Source: CAG-390 sp003523225 (GTDB lineage Bacteria > Bacillota > Clostridia > Oscillospirales > CAG-272). Taken from it: DNA of 64,000 nucleotides. Made by a program: the position numbers and the translations under genes. Of this stretch, positions 49,682-60,641 are shown piece after piece. The notes below the pieces were generated by a model that saw only the letters and a list, made by a program, of their open reading frames with translations, ran no database searches and was not told the origin of the DNA. The first letter of the stretch is position 1, and every line of letters starts with the position of its first letter. The stretch is taken from NCBI GenBank assembly GCA_902461815.1, contig CABPZE010000002.1, positions 62,001 to 126,000 on the forward strand, given 5' to 3'.

Positions 49682-50815
49682 TCAGACCATTATTCCTTTC
49701 CCGATGAAAAACGGCATCGTTTCATGACCGGAAAGCTGCCTGCCGTCGCGCACTACCGCGTTTTTGTCGGTCACAACGCAATTAAGCGACACTCCCGAGC
49801 CTATCACCGTATCCTGGAGCAGAATAGAATTGCGCACAACGCTGCCGCGCCCTACCTTGACTCCACGGAAAATGATGGAGTTTTCAACTCTGCCTTCTAT
49901 CGTGCAGCCGTCGGCAATGATGGCGTTGCCCACCGATGAGCCGGTGCGGTAAATTGTCGGCGCGGAGTTGCGCACCTTTGTATATACCGGCCTTTCCGGA
50001 ACGCCGAACAGCGCCCCACGTACTTCCGGGCGCAACAGCTGCATCGAGCAGTCAAAGTATACCGCCAAAGATGAGATAAGCGCGTAATAACCGTCGTGAC
50101 GGTAAACGCGGAAATTAGCTCGCCCGATGTTGCGGGATATGACATCCCGGAAAAAGCTCGTATATCCGTGCGCAGCTGCGTCGTTCACGATATTGAGCAG
50201 GTACATACGATTGATAACCATGATATTGGTACTTACGTCCTGCCCCGGCTTTATGTCCTCGGAATATTCGGTGGCGTCGATGATCTTCCCTTCTTCATCC
50301 GACACAATGATCGAATGTCTGGGCGAGCAGAGTCCCGGATGATCCACCCGCTTCACCACAATGGTAATGTCGGCTCCCGATTCCTCATGCTGATCTATAA
50401 CGTCCGAAATATCAATATTGCAGATCGTGTCGCAGTCGGAAAGCACGATCACATCCTCGGTGCAGCGGGAAATGAAGTTCACAACTCCCATAAGCGCCTC
50501 AAGGCGTGTGTTGTAAAGCTGACCGATGCCCTTGGCGTCATACGCCGTAATGAAGGGCGGGAGTATTTTTATACCGCCCGAACGGCGCGCCAGATCCCAG
50601 TCCTTACCGGTGCCTATATGGTCAAGCAGGGACTGATAGTTGTAGTGGGTTATAACTCCGACCTTTGAGATACCGGAGTTTACCATGTTTGATAACGCAA
50701 AGTCGATAAGACGGTATCTGCCCCCGAAGGGTACGCTCGCCATCGTGCGAAGCCGTGTAAGCTCGGGCAGACTTTCGTCGTGAATGTTTGAAAATACAAG
50801 TCCTGCGGCTGTCAT
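49682..50815 (-). CDS. glgD: Glucose-1-phosphate adenylyltransferase subunit GlgD
   Basis: 377 residues from the ATG at 50815 (GGAGGAAGCAAA in front). Nucleotidyltransferase domain plus a C-terminal left-handed beta-helix. The N-terminal LAGGxGxRL motif of active enzymes is degenerate here (AAGLVFSNIHDESLPELTRLR), as in GlgD proteins, which act as regulatory partners of GlgC. VPFGGRYRLIDFALSNMVNSGI is shared with GlgC. It starts 51 bases after glgC. Confidence 0.93.
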   Translation of the reverse strand: MTAAGLVFSNIHDESLPELTRLRTMASVPFGGRYRLIDFALSNMVNSGISKVGVITHYNYQSLLDHIGTGKDWDLARRSGGIKILPPFITAYDAKGIGQLYNTRLEALMGVVNFISRCTEDVIVLSDCDTICNIDISDVIDQHEESGADITIVVKRVDHPGLCSPRHSIIVSDEEGKIIDATEYSEDIKPGQDVSTNIMVINRMYLLNIVNDAAAHGYTSFFRDVISRNIGRANFRVYRHDGYYALISSLAVYFDCSMQLLRPEVRGALFGVPERPVYTKVRNSAPTIYRTGSSVGNAIIADGCTIEGRVENSIIFRGVKVGRGSVVRNSILLQDTVIGSGVSLNCVVTDKNAVVRDGRQLSGHETMPFFIGKGIMV

Positions 50816-50866
50816 TTTGCTTCCTCCGTTTTTATATTTTTTCTTTTCCAACTGTCAGCGTCCCGC

Positions 50867-52051
<1,185 letters not shown>

Positions 52052-52178
52052 ACCCTATACTTTCCTTTCTTGTGTTTTCAATATTTTTATTCCTGCATTA
52101 CTGTACATAAATTGTATTTGATTTTTAAGCCGATATTCCAAAAATTTCTAATGCAAAAAATTATTTTTCCGCTTCGGA

Positions 52179-54155
52179 CTACTTGAGGCCCGCTTCTTTC
52201 TCCCCGGTTTCCGCGGTATCCGTACCGCCGTCATCCTCCGGCTCGCTGTAGACTTCCTCGCGCCTCAGTATAAGCGCGCCAAGCGGCGGAACTCTCAGTC
52301 TCACCGAGGCGGCGCGACCGTTCCATGCGACCGGCTCGGCTTCAATATCCCCGGTGTTCATAACACCCGAGCCACCGTACTTTTCGTTGTCGGAGGAAAT
52401 AAGCTCGCGGTATCTTCCGCATTTCGGAACGCCTATGCGGTAGTCCTCATATGTCGCGGGAGTGAAATTCAGCACAACAAGCAACTCGCTTCCGTCAGCG
52501 GCGATCCTGCGGAAGGTCAGAATGCTCTGATCCTTGTTGTCCGCGTCAATCCAGTCAAAGCCCTCCCATGAGGTATCCCGCTCCCAAAGCTCGGGGGATG
52601 CAAGATACAGATGATTCAGCTCGGCAACGTAAAGCTGAAGCCGCGCATGTGAGTCATAATCAAGCAAAAACCATTCTATCTGTCCGGCAAAGTCCCACTC
52701 GCGGAACTGCCCTATCTCACAGCCCATGAAAAGCAGCTTTTTGCCCGGATGCGTCATCATATATGCAAGAAACACCCGTGTTCCGGCGAATTTCTGCCAG
52801 TAGTCGCCCGGCATACGGTCAAGCAGCGACTTTTTTCCGTGAACCACCTCGTCGTGGGAGATCGGAAGGACATATCTTTCCCCAAACGCGTACATCATTG
52901 AAAAGGTGAGCTTGTCATGGTGATAACGGCGGAATATCGGGTCTGTCTCCGCATATCCGAGCGCATCGTTCATCCAGCCCATATTCCATTTATACGAAAA
53001 GCCGAGTCCGCCTTCTTCAAATGAGGTAAGTCTGCCCCATGCGGTGGATTCCTCCGCTATCATCATGACTCCGGGATGGATATGCGCCATAGCGTCGTTC
53101 AGCTTCTGAAAGAAGGCTATCGCCTCAAGACAACGGTTGTCGCCATATATATTAGGCACCCATTCTCCCGGCTTACGGTCATAGTCGAGATAAAGCATTG
53201 ACGCCACAGCGTCAACACGAAGTCCGTCGACGTGATAAACTCCCGCCCAGAAGCAGGCGTCGGAGACCAGAAAGCTCTCCACCTCGCATCTGCCGACGTC
53301 AAAGCGGCGCGTGCCCCATCCGGCGTGCTCCATGCGGTCGGCGCCCTGATATTCGTAAAGAGGCTTGCCGTCAAATTCATAAAGCCCGTGGGCATCCTTG
53401 GGGAAATGCGCCGGGACCCAGTCAAGAATTACTCCTATCCCTGCCTCGTGCATTGAATCAATAAAGCCCATGAACTCCTCCGGGCTGCCGTGGCGCGCCG
53501 TAGGAGCATAATATCCGGTCACCTGATAACCCCATGAGCCTTCAAACGGATATTCCGTTATCGGCAGCAGCTCGACATGGGTATATCCCATCTGCTTGAC
53601 ATACGGGGCAAGCTCCCGCGCAAGCTCGGTATATGAAAGCCAGCTTCCGTCCTCGTGTCGCATCCACGAGGAAAGCTGAAGCTCATAAATATTAATAGGT
53701 CGGTCGGTAAAGCGCGCGTCGGGTCGCGCCGCCATCCACCCGGCGTCCTTCCATTCGTGATGCGGAATACCGTACATAAGAGACGCGGTGGCAGGCGGGC
53801 ACTCCGCCGCGAACGCATACGGGTCTGCCTTGTAAAGCCTGCGTCCGTCGGCGGCGGTGATCAGGTATTTGTATCTGGCACCGCGGCAGAATTCCCCGCC
53901 GATGCCGACAGCCTCCCATAAGCCGCCATCGCTCACACGCCTCATCTCAAGCGTGCCGCGCCAGTCGTCAAAATCTCCGGTAACGGCAACTGCGGCGGCG
54001 TTTGGCGCCCAGACACGGAAAACAAAACCGCCCTCCACCGGGTGCGCGCCGAGATACTCATATGCGCGGAAATTTGTTCCCTGATGAAAAAGATAGACCG
54101 CAAGCTCCGAGCCGTCGCACCCGGAAATTTTATTTTCTCTCGGTATTTCTGCCAT
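52179..54155 (-). CDS. glgB: 1,4-alpha-glucan branching enzyme
   Basis: 658 residues (666 if the ATG at 54179 is used). Introduces alpha-1,6 branches. N-terminal CBM48 (YEYLGAHPVEGGFVFRVWAPNAAAVAVTGDFDDW), then the GH13 barrel with ILDWVPAHFPKDAHGL, VDGLRVDAVASMLYLDY (nucleophile Asp), MMIAEESTAW (Glu) and LPISHDEVVHGKKSL. The start at 54155 has AAGGAG 12 bases upstream; the earlier ATG has none. The C-terminus has an acidic extension of about 20 residues (EPEDDGGTDTAETGEKEAG). First gene of the glycogen operon. Confidence 0.95.
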   Translation of the reverse strand: MAEIPRENKISGCDGSELAVYLFHQGTNFRAYEYLGAHPVEGGFVFRVWAPNAAAVAVTGDFDDWRGTLEMRRVSDGGLWEAVGIGGEFCRGARYKYLITAADGRRLYKADPYAFAAECPPATASLMYGIPHHEWKDAGWMAARPDARFTDRPINIYELQLSSWMRHEDGSWLSYTELARELAPYVKQMGYTHVELLPITEYPFEGSWGYQVTGYYAPTARHGSPEEFMGFIDSMHEAGIGVILDWVPAHFPKDAHGLYEFDGKPLYEYQGADRMEHAGWGTRRFDVGRCEVESFLVSDACFWAGVYHVDGLRVDAVASMLYLDYDRKPGEWVPNIYGDNRCLEAIAFFQKLNDAMAHIHPGVMMIAEESTAWGRLTSFEEGGLGFSYKWNMGWMNDALGYAETDPIFRRYHHDKLTFSMMYAFGERYVLPISHDEVVHGKKSLLDRMPGDYWQKFAGTRVFLAYMMTHPGKKLLFMGCEIGQFREWDFAGQIEWFLLDYDSHARLQLYVAELNHLYLASPELWERDTSWEGFDWIDADNKDQSILTFRRIAADGSELLVVLNFTPATYEDYRIGVPKCGRYRELISSDNEKYGGSGVMNTGDIEAEPVAWNGRAASVRLRVPPLGALILRREEVYSEPEDDGGTDTAETGEKEAGLK

Positions 54156-54203
54156 GACCCGGTACATCTCCTTATTCATCTATAATTATAATACCCCACT
54201 TTT

Positions 54204-54231
54204 ATTATACTACTTTTTTTCTTTTCGTCAA
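54204..54231 (-). promoter_or_regulatory. promoter of the glycogen operon
   Basis: Reverse strand TTGACG (54226-54231), 16 bases, TATAAT (54204-54209). A second TATAAT-like box lies closer to glgB near 54186. Between this and the next promoter (54232-54397) nothing else is recognisable. Confidence 0.7.
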
Positions 54232-54397
54232 TATATTTTTACCCGGCAAAGAGGTTTTTATTTGTTGCATACGCCATGTACCGTTTTTTAGAGTCAGCCG
54301 TGCGTTATTATGCTTTTGTGGCTGTGCCTTACGCAAACGTCATGCATATAATAATACGACGAACAGTTCACAAAGCCGTCAAACTCATATCAATCCC

Positions 54398-54426
54398 TTG
54401 ACACGAAAGCAGTTTATAAATATAAT
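54398..54426 (+). promoter_or_regulatory. promoter of the Gld-like ABC operon
   Basis: TTGACA (54398-54403), 17 bases, TATAAT (54421-54426): full consensus, divergent from the glycogen promoter. Confidence 0.85.
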
Positions 54427-54477
54427 ATACATAGTTTTTCAGTAATCCCCAACAATTAAGACCGGAGGAAAAGCGTT

Positions 54478-55584
54478 TTGATTGAAGTTCGTAATCTGAC
54501 AAAAAAATACGGCGATCACACCGCCGTCCGTGATCTTTCCTTCACGATTGAAAAAGGCAAGATATACGGTCTGCTCGGGCCGAACGGCGCGGGTAAATCC
54601 ACCACCATGAATATCATCACCGGCTGTCTTGCGGCAACCTCAGGAACCGTACTGATCGACGGTCACGACATTTTCGAAGAACCGCTTGAAGCCAAACGCC
54701 ATGTCGGATATCTGCCCGAGCAGCCGCCGCTCTACACCGATATGACAGCCGCCGAATACCTTGATTTTGTCGCCAACGCCAAGGGGATGCCCTTTGAAGC
54801 GGCAATGCGGCAGATAAAAGAGGTCATGCAGCTTACCGGTATTACCGATGTTGCGGACAGGCTTATGAAGAACCTCTCAAAAGGCTACCGTCAGCGCGTT
54901 GGTATCGCGCAGGCAATGCTTGGAGATCCGGACGTCATCATTCTTGACGAGCCGACGGTAGGTCTTGACCCCAAGCAGATAATCGAAATACGCGACCTGA
55001 TAAAAAAGCTCGGCAGCATCAAGACCGTTATACTCAGCAGTCACATACTCGCCGAAATAAGCGCCGTGTGCGATCATGTCATGATAATCTCCCACGGCAG
55101 ACTTGTTGCAAACGACTCAATCGAAAATCTTGAGAACGCCGTCAACCGCGAGGGCGAGCTGTCCCTCAAGGTCAGAGCAGATGCGGCGTCGGTGAAAAAC
55201 ACCATTTCAGGAATCAAGGGCATAATCTCCGCCTCTTATTCAGAAGAAGGCGGAGTCACCTCCGCGGAGCTTAAGACCGCAAAAGGCACGGATATACGCG
55301 ACGATATCTTCTTTGAATTTGCGGCTAAAAAGCTCCCGATAATCGAAATGGTCTACCGCGTGCTGACGCTTGAGGATATCTTCCTTGCTCTTACAGATGA
55401 CCGAAGCGTCCCCGCAGAAAGCGAAAGCAAGGAAAAGAAGCCGCGCCAGCGCCTGTTTGCACGCCTCAGGGCAAAGGATAAAGATACCGAGGCGGAGGAC
55501 ACAGATGACTACACGCCTCAGTTCGGCGGAAGTGATACCGAAGACAATGAAAGCGAACGCGAAAACGAGGAGGAGGAAAAATGA
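54478..55584 (+). CDS. ABC transporter ATP-binding protein, GldA-like
   Basis: 368 residues starting at a TTG codon supported by ACCGGAGGAAAAGCG. Walker A LLGPNGAGKST, signature NLSKGYRQRVGIAQAM, Walker B VIILDEPTVGLDP, switch LSSHILAEIS. The ATPase domain is followed by a C-terminal regulatory part and a long, highly charged tail (about residues 310-368, Lys/Arg then Glu/Asp-rich) unusual for the family. First gene of a four-gene operon with a GldF-like permease, a GldG-like protein and a DUF4340 protein. The stop overlaps the next start by 4 bases. Confidence 0.9.
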   Translation: MIEVRNLTKKYGDHTAVRDLSFTIEKGKIYGLLGPNGAGKSTTMNIITGCLAATSGTVLIDGHDIFEEPLEAKRHVGYLPEQPPLYTDMTAAEYLDFVANAKGMPFEAAMRQIKEVMQLTGITDVADRLMKNLSKGYRQRVGIAQAMLGDPDVIILDEPTVGLDPKQIIEIRDLIKKLGSIKTVILSSHILAEISAVCDHVMIISHGRLVANDSIENLENAVNREGELSLKVRADAASVKNTISGIKGIISASYSEEGGVTSAELKTAKGTDIRDDIFFEFAAKKLPIIEMVYRVLTLEDIFLALTDDRSVPAESESKEKKPRQRLFARLRAKDKDTEAEDTDDYTPQFGGSDTEDNESERENEEEEK

Positions 55585-56444
55585 GCGCCATTTTCAAGCG
55601 GGAATTCAAATCCTATTTCAACACCATGACAGGCTTCATCTTTCTCGCGGTGATATTTGCCTTTACCGGAATATTCACCACGGCGATAAACCTGCGTTCT
55701 CAGTCGGCAAGCTTTGAATACGTTCTCGGAAATATAACAATCATATTTATGCTGATCGTCCCGGTGCTTGCAATGCGCTCGATCGCAGAGGAACGCCGCT
55801 CGCGCACTGACCAGCTGCTATACTCCCTGCCGATAAAGACCATTGATATCGTACTCGGCAAATACCTCTCAATGACCGCCGTTCTGCTTATCGCCTGTGT
55901 CGGCATGGCTTTTGTCCCGGTCATTCTCAGCCTGTTCGGAATAGTCCACTACGGCAGCTGCTATGCGGCGCTGCTCGGCTTTTTCCTGCTCGGCGCGGCG
56001 CTTATTGCTATTTGTATGTTCATGTCCTCTCTTACCGAAAGCCAGATAATCGCCGCAGTTACCAGCTTCGGCGTCGTGCTTGCGCTTTACCTGATGAGCG
56101 GTCTTGCCTCCCTGCTCCCGACGACGGCAGTCGGCTCCTATGTCGCCTTCCTGATACTCGGAGCCGCCTTCGGGCTTATCGTGTGGGCGCTGACACGCGA
56201 CACCCTTATCGGAGTAATAGCCGCGGGTGTAGTTATAATCCCGACTTCAATTTTTTACTTTGTAAATCAGGAGGCATTTGCCGGACTTTTCCCGAGCATC
56301 ATATCCTACCTTGCGGTGTTTGACCGCTTTGATGTCTTCGTGTCCGGTATATTTGACCTTACCGCCGTGGTTTATTATCTCTCGATAATCGTTTTCTTTG
56401 TATTTCTTACCGTTCAGTCGCTTGAAAAGCGGCGCTGGAGCTGA
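55581..56444 (+). CDS. ABC-2 permease, GldF-like
   Basis: 287 residues with six membrane helices. Opens with MSAIFKREFKSYFNTMTGFIFLAVIFAF, the typical amphipathic start of GldF/NosY-type permeases, and carries MRSIAEERRSRTDQLLYSLPI, a strongly conserved cytosolic motif of this family. AACGAGGAGGAGGAAAA precedes the ATG inside the end of the ATPase gene. It forms the membrane channel with the GldA-like ATPase. In gliding Bacteroidetes the related system supports motility; in Clostridia the substrate is unknown. Confidence 0.88.
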   Translation: MSAIFKREFKSYFNTMTGFIFLAVIFAFTGIFTTAINLRSQSASFEYVLGNITIIFMLIVPVLAMRSIAEERRSRTDQLLYSLPIKTIDIVLGKYLSMTAVLLIACVGMAFVPVILSLFGIVHYGSCYAALLGFFLLGAALIAICMFMSSLTESQIIAAVTSFGVVLALYLMSGLASLLPTTAVGSYVAFLILGAAFGLIVWALTRDTLIGVIAAGVVIIPTSIFYFVNQEAFAGLFPSIISYLAVFDRFDVFVSGIFDLTAVVYYLSIIVFFVFLTVQSLEKRRWS

Positions 56445-56459
56445 GGGGAGGGCTTAACA

Positions 56460-57950
56460 ATGAGTGAACAGAAAAACATTAACAAAGAAGTAAAGACCCC
56501 AACAGCCAATCCATCCGGAAAGCGTAAGACCGGAAAAGCCGGAGGCTACACGGTACTCATGACCGTGCTGCTGCTCGCGGCGCTTATCGTCGTAAACCTT
56601 ATTGTCGGCGCACTGCCCTCAAAGATCACCAAGCTCGATTCAAGCACCTCAAAGATGTACACCCTTTCCGAAACCACCGAAAAGTACCTTTCAAAGCTTG
56701 ACGAGGACATAACCCTTTGGTTCATCTGTCCGGGCGGGCAGGAGGACTCTCAGCTGCGCACATTCCTTGACCGCTATGCGGAGCTTTCCGCGCGCGTAAA
56801 GGTCAGGGTAGCCGACCCGATTGCCGACCCGGATTTCATCTCAAAATACACCGACGCTCAGCTTTCCGAATACAGTGTGATAGTTGAGAGCGCACGTCGC
56901 TCCAAAGCGGTAGACTACAACGATATGTACTACTACTACAACGATTCGGTAGGCAAAATGAGCGCCTCGGACTATCAGATATACAACGCTTATTACGGAA
57001 TAACCGCTGAGCCGTATTTTGACGGCGACAACCAGCTCACCTGCGCTGTTGAATATGTCACTGCCGAGACACTGCCCACACTTTACACGCTGTCAGGTCA
57101 CGGCGAAAAGGAAATGTCCGAAACGCTTGCGTATTACGTTGATCTCTCAGGATATGATACCTCCGAGCTGAATATTGCGCTTGACGGTGACTCGATACCC
57201 GACAACTGCTCCTGCATTCTCATCTACGCTCCCGAGCTTGACCTGACCGCAGACGAGCTGCAAAAACTGCGCGATTATGCAGCCGACGGCGGACACATCT
57301 TCATGATAAGCGGCAGCACCTCTACGGAGCTTCCGAATTTTGCAGCGCTGTGCGCCGACTTCGGGCTTGCAGGCAGATACGGCACGGTTTGCGAGGGCAG
57401 CGCGGGAAGCTATTACCCCAACACCCCTTACTATATTTATCCGACCGCTTCCTCTACACACAATGCGGTATCAATGATTTATTCCGGCTCATACCGCACG
57501 CTCACGGCACAGTCTCACGCCATAAGCGCCGCCGCATCAGTGCCGGATGGATTTACGGTGACAGAGCTTCTTACTACCACCTCAAAGGGATATCTGAAGC
57601 TCAGCGATGGGACGCAGAGCGACCCCGAGACCCTTTCTGTTGCCTCTGCCTCTGAAAATGAAACGACCGGAGCGCGCATGGTATGGCTTGCATCGCCCCA
57701 GTTTTCCGGCGACGCGTTCATAAATGCCACAAACGGAGCAAATCTCTACTGCTTCCTCAATATGCTTTCATGGCTCTGCGACAGCTTCAGGTCGTCGCTC
57801 CCTGAAATTTCGGCGGTAGACATTTCTTCCTCCACTCTTACCGTTTCCGAATCCTCCGCTACGCTCTGGGGAGCAATATTCATTTTCATCATCCCCATAG
57901 CCGTCGCCGCAGTGGGACTTGTCCGCTGGACACGCCGCCGCAAGAAATGA
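56460..57950 (+). CDS. GldG-family ABC-associated extracellular protein
   Basis: 496 residues: cytosolic basic start, membrane helix (about 29-50), a large outside domain of the GldG/DUF4350 ABC_transp_aux type (KMYTLSETTEKYLSKLDEDITLWFICPG, RVADPIADPDFISKY), and a C-terminal membrane helix followed by RWTRRRKK. The gap to the permease is 15 bases with GGGGAGGG as binding site. It is the periplasm-facing partner of the ABC-2 transporter and may contact the cell wall. Confidence 0.85.
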   Translation: MSEQKNINKEVKTPTANPSGKRKTGKAGGYTVLMTVLLLAALIVVNLIVGALPSKITKLDSSTSKMYTLSETTEKYLSKLDEDITLWFICPGGQEDSQLRTFLDRYAELSARVKVRVADPIADPDFISKYTDAQLSEYSVIVESARRSKAVDYNDMYYYYNDSVGKMSASDYQIYNAYYGITAEPYFDGDNQLTCAVEYVTAETLPTLYTLSGHGEKEMSETLAYYVDLSGYDTSELNIALDGDSIPDNCSCILIYAPELDLTADELQKLRDYAADGGHIFMISGSTSTELPNFAALCADFGLAGRYGTVCEGSAGSYYPNTPYYIYPTASSTHNAVSMIYSGSYRTLTAQSHAISAAASVPDGFTVTELLTTTSKGYLKLSDGTQSDPETLSVASASENETTGARMVWLASPQFSGDAFINATNGANLYCFLNMLSWLCDSFRSSLPEISAVDISSSTLTVSESSATLWGAIFIFIIPIAVAAVGLVRWTRRRKK

Positions 57951-57964
57951 TCCTGTTCTGAATC

Positions 57965-59452
57965 ATGAAAAAGTCTGTAAAATTAATAATCATGGCAGCC
58001 GCTCTGGCACTGCTTATCGGTGTATATTTCATCTGGCAGGCAGTTGGAAACCGTGAGGACGGCTGGGATGACGTCACCAGCTCCGGTAACGTATATACAG
58101 TGGGAGCTGTCGACTATAAAACACTTACCTCTGTAAGCGTCGTGCGGAGCGTTGAAGCCTCCGGCGACGGTGAGGCGGAAAGCCGGACGCTTGCGTTTGA
58201 CTTTACGCTCAAGGAGGATGAGACCGGCTGGCTCTGGACGGAAAACCCAAGCGTTCCGCTGAGCAACGAAATGTTTGCTGACATGGTAACTGCTGTAAGC
58301 GGAGTTACCTCGCCCTACAAGCTTGAGAATGTAAACGAGTCAGACCTTGGCAAATACGGGCTTGACGAGCCGGAAATATCGCTTTCCTTTACCGACGGAA
58401 ACGGAACCCACGGCTTCAGTATAGGTTCTCTCAACAGCTTCTCTGGATACTATTACTTCTGCACAGAGGACAAGACCACGGTCTACACCGTTGATTCCTC
58501 ACTGCCCGAAGCCTTCAGGTTCGACATCTACGATCTCATCGACACCGACGACGCTCCGGAGCTGACAAAAACCTCAATCACTTCAATCCAATATGTTTCG
58601 GGAAGTGATAAGACCGTCTTTACGTACTATCCGAACGGCAAGGACAGCGACTATACCAACGGTTACAGCTGGTATGCGTCGGTGAACGGAGAAAAGGAAT
58701 TTGCCGTTGCGTCCGCGATCGGCAGTAACCTTACCGACGCGCTTGTATCCCTCGACTTCGGGAACTGCGTCGCATATGACAGCGCAAAAGACGACCAATA
58801 CGGGCTTGACGCGGGAAACAAGCTGATAATTGAGTATCAGAAGTCCTCTACCGTGACAGACTCCACCACGGGCGTCGAAAAGACCGTTTTGACTCCGACT
58901 ACACTTACACTCACTGTCGGAAGGAGTGCGGACGGCGTGATATATGTCCGTCCGGAAGGCTCGTCGCTTACGGCAAAGCTCTCCTCCCAGTCGGCATTTG
59001 CGGCTGTGATGACAGACAATACCCGCTCCCTGCGCCCCACCGAGCTTATACTGCCCGATTACACACGCATAGACTCGATGATCTTCAGCGGAAACGGAAA
59101 GACTCTGTCGGTAACAGTAAGACACGGCGAGGATGACAGCGTGAGCTATTCCGCCGCAGACGGCACGCAGATCAACGAGGAAAAGCTCCAGACACTGCTT
59201 ACCGCCCTTGCCGAAGCAAAGACCTCAGCCTTTGCCTCCGACCTTGAGCGCGACCCATCTGCGGGCAGCGACACGGTATTCTCACTTGCCCTCACCTTCA
59301 ACAAGGGCGATGTTCTGAACGCAGAGCTGACAATAAGCCGGTACAGCGAAAGCTATAACCTTGTTTCCTTTATGGGAAGCGCCGACCGGCTGATAACGGT
59401 CGACGAGACCGCCGCGCTCACCGCTGCCCTTACGGCATATTTTGAAGGTTGA
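57965..59452 (+). CDS. DUF4340 domain-containing membrane-anchored protein
   Basis: 495 residues: a single N-terminal anchor helix (KLIIMAAALALLIGVYFIW) and a large outside part with two DUF4340-type repeats (FTLKEDETGWLWTENPSVPLSNEMFADMVTAVSGVTS; LGKYGLDEPEISLSFTDGNG). The domain is typically encoded beside GldG-like proteins, as here. Function unknown; it probably completes the extracellular part of the ABC system. No strong ribosome binding site precedes the ATG 15 bases after the upstream stop, suggesting translational coupling. Confidence 0.85.
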   Translation: MKKSVKLIIMAAALALLIGVYFIWQAVGNREDGWDDVTSSGNVYTVGAVDYKTLTSVSVVRSVEASGDGEAESRTLAFDFTLKEDETGWLWTENPSVPLSNEMFADMVTAVSGVTSPYKLENVNESDLGKYGLDEPEISLSFTDGNGTHGFSIGSLNSFSGYYYFCTEDKTTVYTVDSSLPEAFRFDIYDLIDTDDAPELTKTSITSIQYVSGSDKTVFTYYPNGKDSDYTNGYSWYASVNGEKEFAVASAIGSNLTDALVSLDFGNCVAYDSAKDDQYGLDAGNKLIIEYQKSSTVTDSTTGVEKTVLTPTTLTLTVGRSADGVIYVRPEGSSLTAKLSSQSAFAAVMTDNTRSLRPTELILPDYTRIDSMIFSGNGKTLSVTVRHGEDDSVSYSAADGTQINEEKLQTLLTALAEAKTSAFASDLERDPSAGSDTVFSLALTFNKGDVLNAELTISRYSESYNLVSFMGSADRLITVDETAALTAALTAYFEG

Positions 59453-59470
59453 CGCAAAACAGTCATAAAA

Positions 59471-59512
59471 GCCCTGCGCCTGATGCTGCATATGCAGCAC
59501 CAGGCGCAGGGC
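59471..59512. terminator. bidirectional terminator with 20-bp stem
   Basis: The arms pair at 19 of 20 positions around a tight central TA. It separates convergent operons; on the reverse strand TTTTATG follows. Confidence 0.75.
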
Positions 59513-59533
59513 AAATATTTTAACGATCCGATA

Positions 59534-60607
59534 TCAGCCTATCTCAATAAGCTCCTTCGGAGATCTTGTGAAGTTCATGATGCCGTTATCCGTAACCGCG
59601 ATCATATCCTCAATGCGGCAGCCGTATTTTCCGGCAAGATAGATACCCGGCTCGACGGTTACTATATGTCCGGGTGTAAGCACCTTGGATTCCGGAGTGC
59701 GGGCGGCAAGACGCGGCTCCTCATGAATGTACATTCCCACTCCGTGACCGAGCGAATGACCGAAAGCGCCCTTATATCCCGCGCCGTCGATAATGTCGCG
59801 GGCGGTCTTGTCCATCCTTGCGCATCCAACACCGGGAGCGGCGGCGGCAAGTGCCGCAAGCTGCGCTTCAAGAACGGTATTGTAAAGCCGGCGCATTTCA
59901 TCATCCGCACGTCCTATGACCACAGTGCGCGTCATGTCCGAGCAATAGCCATCCACACGTGCGCCAAAGTCCATTGTCAGGAAGCCCTTTTCAAGTACCA
60001 CATCGCGCGGTACGCCATGAGGCATGGACGACGCGCTGCCCGATACTGCGATCGTATCGAAAGCGGTGCATTCAGCGCCCTTTGAACGCATGAAGAATTC
60101 AAGCTCCAACGCCACCTCGCGCTCGGTCATATCCGGACGTATAAACTCAACGATGTGCGCGAAAGCCGCGTCGGTAATCGCCTGAGCCGCAGTCATTTTT
60201 GCGATCTCGCCCTCATCCTTGAACTCACGCAGTCCGTCAATTATCGCTGATGCTCCGCCGACTGTCTCTATTCCTTCAAAGGCACGGCAGAAGCTCTCGT
60301 ATCCCGAGAGGGAGAGAGTCGCTTCTTCGACCGCCACGCGCTTGGCGGATCCCAGCACCTCGCGCGCCGCCACGCTCATGCGCTTGTCAGGCATAAGTAT
60401 TTCGAATTCACGCGCCGCAGGAGAAGCGTTTGCCGCCTCAATGTAGCGGAAATCGGTCAGAAGCGCCGCACGTTCTGCGGTCACGACGATAAGCCCGTCG
60501 GTATAATTGAAGCCCGACAGATACCGCTGGTTTATTTCGGAGCTGACCACCACGCCGTCAAAACCCGACCTGGCAAGCTCGGCTCTGAGTCTTTCAAGAT
60601 GTGTCAT
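59534..60607 (-). CDS. Xaa-Pro aminopeptidase (M24 family)
   Basis: 357 residues with an N-terminal creatinase-like domain and a C-terminal pita-bread domain. All five metal ligands are present: Asp in TMDFGARVDG, Asp in YCSDMTRTVV, His in FGHSLGHGVGMYIHE, Glu in VTVEPGIYL and Glu in GCRIEDMIAVT. It removes N-terminal residues before proline. In many Bacillota this gene lies just upstream of efp, but no efp is found here. It is the last gene of a run with the endonuclease IV-like and YqeG genes. Confidence 0.93.
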   Translation of the reverse strand: MTHLERLRAELARSGFDGVVVSSEINQRYLSGFNYTDGLIVVTAERAALLTDFRYIEAANASPAAREFEILMPDKRMSVAAREVLGSAKRVAVEEATLSLSGYESFCRAFEGIETVGGASAIIDGLREFKDEGEIAKMTAAQAITDAAFAHIVEFIRPDMTEREVALELEFFMRSKGAECTAFDTIAVSGSASSMPHGVPRDVVLEKGFLTMDFGARVDGYCSDMTRTVVIGRADDEMRRLYNTVLEAQLAALAAAAPGVGCARMDKTARDIIDGAGYKGAFGHSLGHGVGMYIHEEPRLAARTPESKVLTPGHIVTVEPGIYLAGKYGCRIEDMIAVTDNGIMNFTRSPKELIEIG

Positions 60608-60641
60608 TTTTTATTTCCTCTTTTCTAAAATAAAAATCATG

